DNA from: Phycisphaerales bacterium UBA1926
GTDB taxonomy: Bacteria > Planctomycetota > Phycisphaerae > Phycisphaerales > UBA1924
Assembly (NCBI GenBank): GCA_002337215.1
Contig: DDFO01000014.1
Span: forward strand, 112,996-123,457
Direction: 5' to 3'
Length of the DNA: 10,462 nt
The notes below the pieces were generated by a model. It did not search any database, was not told where the DNA came from, and saw only the letters and a program-made list of their open reading frames with translations. Shown here in pieces: positions 6,555 to 10,462 of the stretch. A program made the translations under genes and the position numbers. The first letter of the stretch is position 1, and each line of letters opens with the position of its first letter.

Positions 6555-7256
6555 CTACGCCGGAACAGCCTGCTTGATTTCCTTCACCGCGTTCTTCTCG
6601 AGCAGCGCCGGCTCGTCCGTCTTCAACGGGCCGATCTGACTCTGCATGGTCGGCCAGACGAACTCCACTACCGCCCCCGTCAGCCCCAGCAGGCTCCTGA
6701 TGTTCCGTTCGATCGAATCGATCGCCTGTGAGTGGTACCGCTCGTCGCTCTTGTCGAACAACTCCGCCGCCTGCGACTGCGCCTCGTCCATCAACGCACC
6801 CTGACGCTCCGCCGTCATCGGGATCACATCCACAAGCCCCAGCGCCTTGCCGGTCTGGATGTCGTACGGCTTCACTTCCATGAGCCGGAGCGAGCCCTGG
6901 ACGGGCGGCATCTTGATCTTGAAGTTGCCGATCCCGTGCGAGGTGATGTGCTCGGGCCGGATCGCCGCGAGATCAACGTAGTACTGCTTCTCGAACTGGA
7001 AGATCATCGCCATCCGAGCCTGGCTCAGCACAATCGGCGGCATCCACGACCAGCCCTTCTTGGCGGTCGCGATCTCCTTGGCGTGCACCTCGAGCCCGAT
7101 GAGTTTCCCCACCGACCGCACCTGTTCGGCGATCGCCGTGATCTCTTTCCGCTCCGGCGCGGCTCGGCCCAGCAAGAAGACACCGAGCCCGACGGCCACG
7201 CCGCCCAGCACGAGCCCGATAATCACCAATAGCAACACGCCGTAGATTTCGCCCAT
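6555..7256 (-). CDS. Membrane-anchored protein, DUF4230-like
   Basis: This 233-aa protein has one N-terminal membrane helix (about 5-30, Gly/Val/Leu-rich) followed by RAAPERK, so the rest probably lies on the outer face of the inner membrane or is held at it. The soluble part has the plan I associate with DUF4230. An early 'VGKLIGLEV' strand is followed by a segment setting up 'ykvDLaaIrpe'. Then comes an LP-like strand (IGNFKIKMPPVQ), a helical stretch starting near 'MDEAQSQAAELF', and a final 'A..siernirsLLGltGavVEFvwP'. Function is unknown for the family. I use the ATG at 7256, not the in-frame ATG at 7292, because GGAGAGG (7264-7270) sits 7 nt upstream; the earlier ATG lacks a well-spaced site. 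Spacing to the upstream membrane-protein gene is 113 bp. The domain name is recalled from sequence pattern and should be confirmed. Confidence 0.75.
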   Translation of the reverse strand: MGEIYGVLLLVIIGLVLGGVAVGLGVFLLGRAAPERKEITAIAEQVRSVGKLIGLEVHAKEIATAKKGWSWMPPIVLSQARMAMIFQFEKQYYVDLAAIRPEHITSHGIGNFKIKMPPVQGSLRLMEVKPYDIQTGKALGLVDVIPMTAERQGALMDEAQSQAAELFDKSDERYHSQAIDSIERNIRSLLGLTGAVVEFVWPTMQSQIGPLKTDEPALLEKNAVKEIKQAVPA

Positions 7257-7263
7257 AGGTATA

Positions 7264-7270
7264 CCTCTCC
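7264..7270 (-). promoter_or_regulatory. Ribosome binding site deciding the DUF4230-like start
   Basis: GGAGAGG on the minus strand, 7 nt before the ATG at 7256. It is the strongest Shine-Dalgarno match in the window and selects this start over the ATG at 7292. Confidence 0.7.
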
Positions 7271-7340
7271 GTGACAATAGCTTGATGGGCATCCGGCCCG
7301 CGCCCTTTCAGGCCCCGGTTCTGCGCCGAAACACCGAACA

Positions 7341-7346
7341 AATATA
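7341..7346 (-). promoter_or_regulatory. Possible -10 element for the DUF4230-like gene
   Basis: On the minus strand this reads TATATT, an isolated AT-rich hexamer 84 nt before the start codon at 7256. I see no matching TTGACA-like -35 at 16-18 nt, so the call is weak. Confidence 0.3.
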
Positions 7347-7369
7347 GGAACGCAGCGAGCCGTCCCCGG

Positions 7370-8035
7370 TCACGGGCGGGACGCCGCCGGATCCTCGGCC
7401 GTCATCTCGAACGCCCGGATCAGGTGGTGTCCCCCGATCGAGACCAGCGTCCCGATCACGGCCCCGCCGACCAGGAGCACGGCGAGCGCGATCGCCCGGC
7501 CGCTGTCCTCGGCGGCGAACTTGCCGGAATTGAGGTAGCCAACCGCGAGCAGGAGCCCGGCGGGCACCAGGAACGCGAGGGCCTTGGTCACCGCCCCCCA
7601 GGCGCGGGGCCTGCGAGCGAGAACCATGGTGGCACCGGCGAGCAGGATGACGAGCGCACAAATGGCCTCGTACCCGAGCCATGGGAGCAGTTTCGGACCG
7701 ATCGCCGCGTCGCGGCCCAGATTGGAGGCGAGGTCTCGCCACGCGAAAATTGCGCCGCCGAGGATGGTCGAGGCGGTGGCGACGACGGCCATGCCGACGC
7801 CTGCGCGGAATTTGCCGATGCCGGCGAGAACCCCGAACGTGGTCGCAATCAGCATCGCGATCAGGAATCCCGCGGAGCCCCAGAGGACCTGCTCTGCGGC
7901 GGTGAGGGCAACGTAGAGACAGGCCGCGGCACCCAGCCCGGCGGCGAGTGATGCGAGGAGCAGCAGGGTCTCGAGTGCCCTTGATGGCGTGTGGTTCTGA
8001 CCAGGAGCGGGGTTTTGGGTGCTTGATTTGGGCAT
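7370..8035 (-). CDS. Hypothetical six-TM integral membrane protein
   Basis: I do not recognise the family. The predicted 221-aa protein has a polar N-terminus rich in Pro, Gln and Asn (1-20), then six hydrophobic segments at about 23-45, 50-74, 78-98, 120-140, 149-169 and 181-201. Loops are short, with RRPR at 141-144 and a small charged C-terminal tail. There are few charged residues within helices and no obvious catalytic or metal motif. The ATG at 8035 is chosen because hydrophobic, protein-like sequence begins soon after it, whereas the in-frame extension upstream (to 8500) is low-complexity His/Thr/Pro/Arg sequence read from a GT-rich tract. No Shine-Dalgarno is visible before 8035, so a leaderless or unusual start is possible. 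It lies on the same strand as the DUF4230-like gene, 113 bp upstream of it, but separation by an internal promoter is possible. Confidence 0.65.
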   Translation of the reverse strand: MPKSSTQNPAPGQNHTPSRALETLLLLASLAAGLGAAACLYVALTAAEQVLWGSAGFLIAMLIATTFGVLAGIGKFRAGVGMAVVATASTILGGAIFAWRDLASNLGRDAAIGPKLLPWLGYEAICALVILLAGATMVLARRPRAWGAVTKALAFLVPAGLLLAVGYLNSGKFAAEDSGRAIALAVLLVGGAVIGTLVSIGGHHLIRAFEMTAEDPAASRP

Positions 8036-8290
8036 GGTGTCGGCGTGTGGTGCGGGTATTGCGGGTTGTACGCGTGTGGCGTGTGTGTGTTCGGTGTGTG
8101 ATGTCGGAATGGCGTTGGGATTGGCGTGCTTGCCTGAAAAAATCGGCGTTGATCCGGGTGCATCGGCTTGGTTGTGGGGATTGCCTTGGGTTCGGCGGGG
8201 GGATTTCTGGTTTTTCTGGAGCTGTGGAGCCTGTTGGACGGCCGGGGAGGGGCTGATCCGGTGATCGCAAATGACTTTGCAGACGGCCTC

Positions 8291-8317
8291 TAGGAACGGG
8301 GCCCGGAGAGCCGATTT
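8291..8317 (+). promoter_or_regulatory. Candidate sigma-28 (FliA-type) promoter for fliD
   Basis: GCCGATTT (8310-8317) matches 6 of 8 positions of the sigma-28 -10 consensus GCCGATAA. TAGGAACG (8291-8298) stands exactly 11 nt upstream, where the -35 element TAAAGTTT is expected, but it matches poorly apart from the leading TA. Transcription would start about 90-100 nt before the fliD ATG. The flagellar gene downstream makes the match more plausible. Confidence 0.4.
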
Positions 8318-8404
8318 TATACACGGGTTTCTTTTCCCTGCCGGCATTCTACGAGCCCCTGATTCGGGACTCGGCTCAACACCGGCACGGGACGCATGGA
8401 CGCG

Positions 8405-8411
8405 AAAGGGA
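8405..8411 (+). promoter_or_regulatory. Ribosome binding site of fliD
   Basis: AAAGGGA, 7 nt before the ATG at 8419. It supports that start, which also gives the canonical FliD N-terminus MGGISSGGLISGID. Confidence 0.6.
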
Positions 8412-8418
8412 CAACGCC

Positions 8419-10462
8419 ATGGGTGGCATTTCAAGTGGTGGCCTGATCTCGGGTATCGACACACAGTCGCTGATTGACAGCCTGATCCAGGTCGCGGCAA
8501 GGCCCAGGACGCTGGCGCAGGGTCGGCTGTTCCAGTTGCAGTCGCAGCAGGCGGCGTACCTGAGTCTGAACACGCGGCTCGGATCGCTTCGCGACGCGGC
8601 GGCGTCGTTCCGGACAGACAACACGTTCAAGGCGAAGCTCGCGACGAGCACGAACAGCGACGTGCTGTCGGCGACAGCGTCGATCGGTGCGCAGCCGGGC
8701 TCGTACTCCTTCATCGTCGATCGTCTGGTGAGCACGCAGCAGCAGTTGAGCCGGGGCTTTCAGGATACGGATACGTCTGCTGTGGGCGCTTCGTCGTTCA
8801 CGTTCGAGTCGGCGCTCGGGCGCGTTGATCGCGATTTGTCGCTGAACGCGCTGAATGACGGCGACGGGGTTGTCCGCGGGACGATCCGGATCAACGACGG
8901 TTCGACGATCGCGGAGGTTGATCTGAGCCGGGCGGGCACGGTCGGCGAGGTGCTCGACGCGATCAACAACAGCGGGCTGGATGTGACGGCACGGGTGCGC
9001 GATGGTTCGTTCGTGATCGAGGGGGCGACGACGGTGACCAACGCGGGGAACGCGGAGGTGATCGAATCGCTGGGGCTCGACGTCGCGGCGGACGCGGACG
9101 GTGTTACGGGTCGTCGGGTGTACGAGTTGACGGGGGCGGTGTCACTGAACGCGCTCAACGACGGGAACGGCGTGTCGTACCGGTCGAGCGCGACGGGGCC
9201 GAACGGGCTCCCCGCGACCGACTTCCAGATCACGGTCGGCGGGGTTGCGGTCAACATCGGCCTTGGCGAGATCCGTGAAACGGACGACAACGGGACGCCC
9301 GGCGACACGAGCGACGACACGAATGAGGTCGTCGATCCGGCGGTGACGACGGTGCAGGGCCTGCTCGATCGGATCAACCAGTCGTTCACGGACGCGGGCG
9401 TGGACGCGTCCGCGTCGATCGATGCGGAGAACGGGTCGATCTCGTTCTCGTCGAACGCGGGGAACATCGAGTCGATCACCGCGACGAGCAACTCGCGAGC
9501 GCTCCGGGACCTGGGGATCGCGACGGTCTCGGGCGGGACGAGCACGACGGTCTCTGGCTCGCGGATTTTCGCGGGGATGGGCACCGTCCTGCTGCGCAAC
9601 CTGAACGGCGGCGGAACGGATGGCGGGATCGGGACGAACGGCCGGATCGATATCACGACCGCGGACGGCGAGTTGTTCGAGTTCGACCTGAACCTGAGCG
9701 ACCCGACACAGAGCGATTATGTCGAGACCCTCGAGGACGTGATCGATGCGATCAATTCCGACGCGGACAACGATGGTTCGGTGGTCGCGTCGCTGAACGA
9801 CACGGGCACCGGGATCGCGATCACGGACACGACGCGCGGCGGAGCGAACACCGGGAATCTGATTATCGAGGGCTCGCTCGGCGATGACCTGGCCGAGCGG
9901 CTCGGGATCTCGACCGGCGGGGGCGGGGTCGCGTCCTCGTCGGTGGACGGTTCGAGCCTGCAGCGGCGGTATGTCGGCGAGGGCACGCTTCTGAGCACGC
10001 TCCGCAACGGCGAAGGGATCGGGACGGGGCGGTTCCGGGTGATCGATTCCACAGGCCAGGTGGCGACGATCAACATCGGCGACAGCGTCAGCACCGTCGG
10101 CGAGTTGCTTACGCAGATGAACAGCGCGCTCGGGGGGCTGACCGGTGTGGAGGCCGCGATCAATGACACGGGCGACGGCATCGTCGTTCGGGACACGACG
10201 GGGACGGGGCTGCCGATCCGCGTGGAGGACGAGGACGGGGTGGTCGCGAAGAACCTGCGGATCGCGGGGACGGCTTCGGGCTCGGGCAGCGAAAACGTGA
10301 TCGATGGTTCGTACGAGACGACGGTGACGTTCGACCCGAGCGACACGCTCGAGGACATCATCAGCGCGATCAACGATTCGGAGGCGGGGGTCGCGGTGTC
10401 GATCCTGAACGACGGCTCGGGGACGCGGCCTTTCCGGCTGAGCCTGACGAGCCGGGACTCGG
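8419..10462 (+). CDS. fliD: Flagellar filament cap / hook-associated protein 2, partial (C-terminus off the right edge), with repeated flagellin-IN modules
   Basis: FliD forms the cap at the filament tip under which exported flagellin folds. It leaves the cell through the flagellar type III apparatus, so no signal peptide is expected and none is seen. The frame is open for 681 codons without a stop, already longer than the 468-aa E. coli protein. Residues 3-118 are the FliD N domain (ISSGGLISGIDTQSLIDSLIQ, then a coiled-coil-like Gln/Leu stretch, then SATASIGAQPGSYSFIVDRL). The rest is reiterated flagellin hook-IN-like units. Each starts near 'LnaLNdGxGv', contains a short strand ending 'D/I-x-D/N', a 'TvgevLdaIN' helix and an 'a.lnDtG.gI.i.D' strand: about 141-202, 242-345, 390-472, 522-600, and a shortened one from 630. 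The visible part has no Cys and very few Lys but many Asp, usual for exported filament proteins. The C-terminal FliD domain, and fliS if it follows, lie beyond the edge. Confidence 0.93.
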   Translation, partial: MGGISSGGLISGIDTQSLIDSLIQVAARPRTLAQGRLFQLQSQQAAYLSLNTRLGSLRDAAASFRTDNTFKAKLATSTNSDVLSATASIGAQPGSYSFIVDRLVSTQQQLSRGFQDTDTSAVGASSFTFESALGRVDRDLSLNALNDGDGVVRGTIRINDGSTIAEVDLSRAGTVGEVLDAINNSGLDVTARVRDGSFVIEGATTVTNAGNAEVIESLGLDVAADADGVTGRRVYELTGAVSLNALNDGNGVSYRSSATGPNGLPATDFQITVGGVAVNIGLGEIRETDDNGTPGDTSDDTNEVVDPAVTTVQGLLDRINQSFTDAGVDASASIDAENGSISFSSNAGNIESITATSNSRALRDLGIATVSGGTSTTVSGSRIFAGMGTVLLRNLNGGGTDGGIGTNGRIDITTADGELFEFDLNLSDPTQSDYVETLEDVIDAINSDADNDGSVVASLNDTGTGIAITDTTRGGANTGNLIIEGSLGDDLAERLGISTGGGGVASSSVDGSSLQRRYVGEGTLLSTLRNGEGIGTGRFRVIDSTGQVATINIGDSVSTVGELLTQMNSALGGLTGVEAAINDTGDGIVVRDTTGTGLPIRVEDEDGVVAKNLRIAGTASGSGSENVIDGSYETTVTFDPSDTLEDIISAINDSEAGVAVSILNDGSGTRPFRLSLTSRDS
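8839..10462 (+). repeat. Diverged protein-level repeats (flagellin-IN modules) inside fliD
   Basis: At least four full units and one shortened or truncated unit recur at intervals of roughly 100-150 residues. They share the signature 'L..LN.G.G', then 'T....ldaIN', then 'lnDtG.gi...D'. The clearest pair at the start is SLNALNDGDGV (141-151) and SLNALNDGNGV (242-252), 10 of 11 residues identical. Later units are strongly diverged at DNA level, so they look old rather than recently duplicated. Confidence 0.7.

Larger units (their letters stand above)
8036..8418. other. Non-coding region between the six-TM protein gene and fliD, with GT-rich tract
   Basis: No convincing gene in 383 bp; ORFs here translate to Arg/Val/Cys/Trp- or His/Thr/Pro-rich low-complexity sequence. 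The first part, about 8034-8106, is roughly four-fifths G+T on the plus strand and contains a (GT)5 run at 8081-8090 and repeated GTGTG words. Further right are a single DnaA-box-like TTATACACG (8317-8325), a possible sigma-28 promoter (8291-8317) and an imperfect hairpin, GAG-c-CCC / GGG-a-CTC (8353-8372), inside the presumed fliD leader. It should hold promoters for both divergent neighbours. Confidence 0.5.

Noticed and set aside
7948..8256. Plus-strand 102-codon ORF in the spacer before fliD
   Set aside because: Arg/Val/Cys/Trp-rich translation of a GT-rich tract, no ribosome site, and it overlaps the N-terminus of the minus-strand membrane protein.
8317..8325. TTATACACG as a DnaA box marking an origin
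   Set aside because: A single imperfect match without a cluster, AT-rich unwinding element or origin-linked genes is not enough; kept only as a side note to the skew reversal.
8036..8500. Upstream extension (155 codons) of the six-TM protein frame
   Set aside because: It is His/Thr/Pro/Arg low complexity and would overlap the beginning of fliD on the opposite strand.
8760..10373. Two long minus-strand ORFs (8760-9656 and 9717-10373) opposite fliD
   Set aside because: Ser/Pro/Thr-rich shadows of the fliD reading frame, which is continuously open and shows FliD and flagellin-IN motifs.

Overview
This is a GC-rich bacterial chromosomal segment. Base composition, a long Cys-free FliD with reiterated flagellin-IN modules, and an outer-membrane barrel gene together suggest a motile Gram-negative planctomycete, perhaps of the Phycisphaerae. 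That placement is an inference; no rRNA or other taxonomic marker is present. I see no mobile element, CRISPR array, tRNA or rRNA.

Layout. Positions 1-555 (minus) hold the N-terminal half of gpsA, NAD(P)-dependent glycerol-3-phosphate dehydrogenase, cut by the left edge. A 354-bp divergent spacer separates it from a P1B-type heavy-metal ATPase (910-2979, plus) with a His-rich N-terminus and an unusual CPS metal motif. A strong intrinsic terminator follows. After it, a small AT-rich promoter island with two adjacent palindromes precedes a secreted outer-membrane barrel protein of the MetA/phenol-degradation 'transporter' family (3160-4098, plus). This converges on a minus-strand pair: the Mg2+ transporter/channel mgtE (4408-5808) and a tiny two-TM zinc-ribbon protein (4115-4411), joined by a 4-nt GTGA overlap. 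Divergent from mgtE is a GNAT acetyltransferase (5909-6484, plus). It converges on a membrane-anchored DUF4230-like protein (6555-7256, minus), whose terminator lies between them. Upstream is an unidentified six-TM protein (7370-8035, minus), then a 383-bp non-coding leader, then fliD (8419 to the right edge, plus, incomplete).

How the genes fit together. The left 6 kb is weighted toward metal ions and membranes (P1B ATPase, outer-membrane barrel, MgtE, zinc ribbon), but the terminators and opposed strands show these are separate transcription units. The right end enters flagellar filament-cap biosynthesis, with a possible sigma-28 promoter upstream of fliD.

Most notable points: the tandem or nested operator-like palindromes before the barrel gene; the non-canonical ATPase transport motifs; the coupled zinc-ribbon partner of MgtE; the expanded FliD; and a strand-independent switch of GC skew near 7.3-7.6 kb. 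I did not find a clearly new defence or biosynthetic system here.
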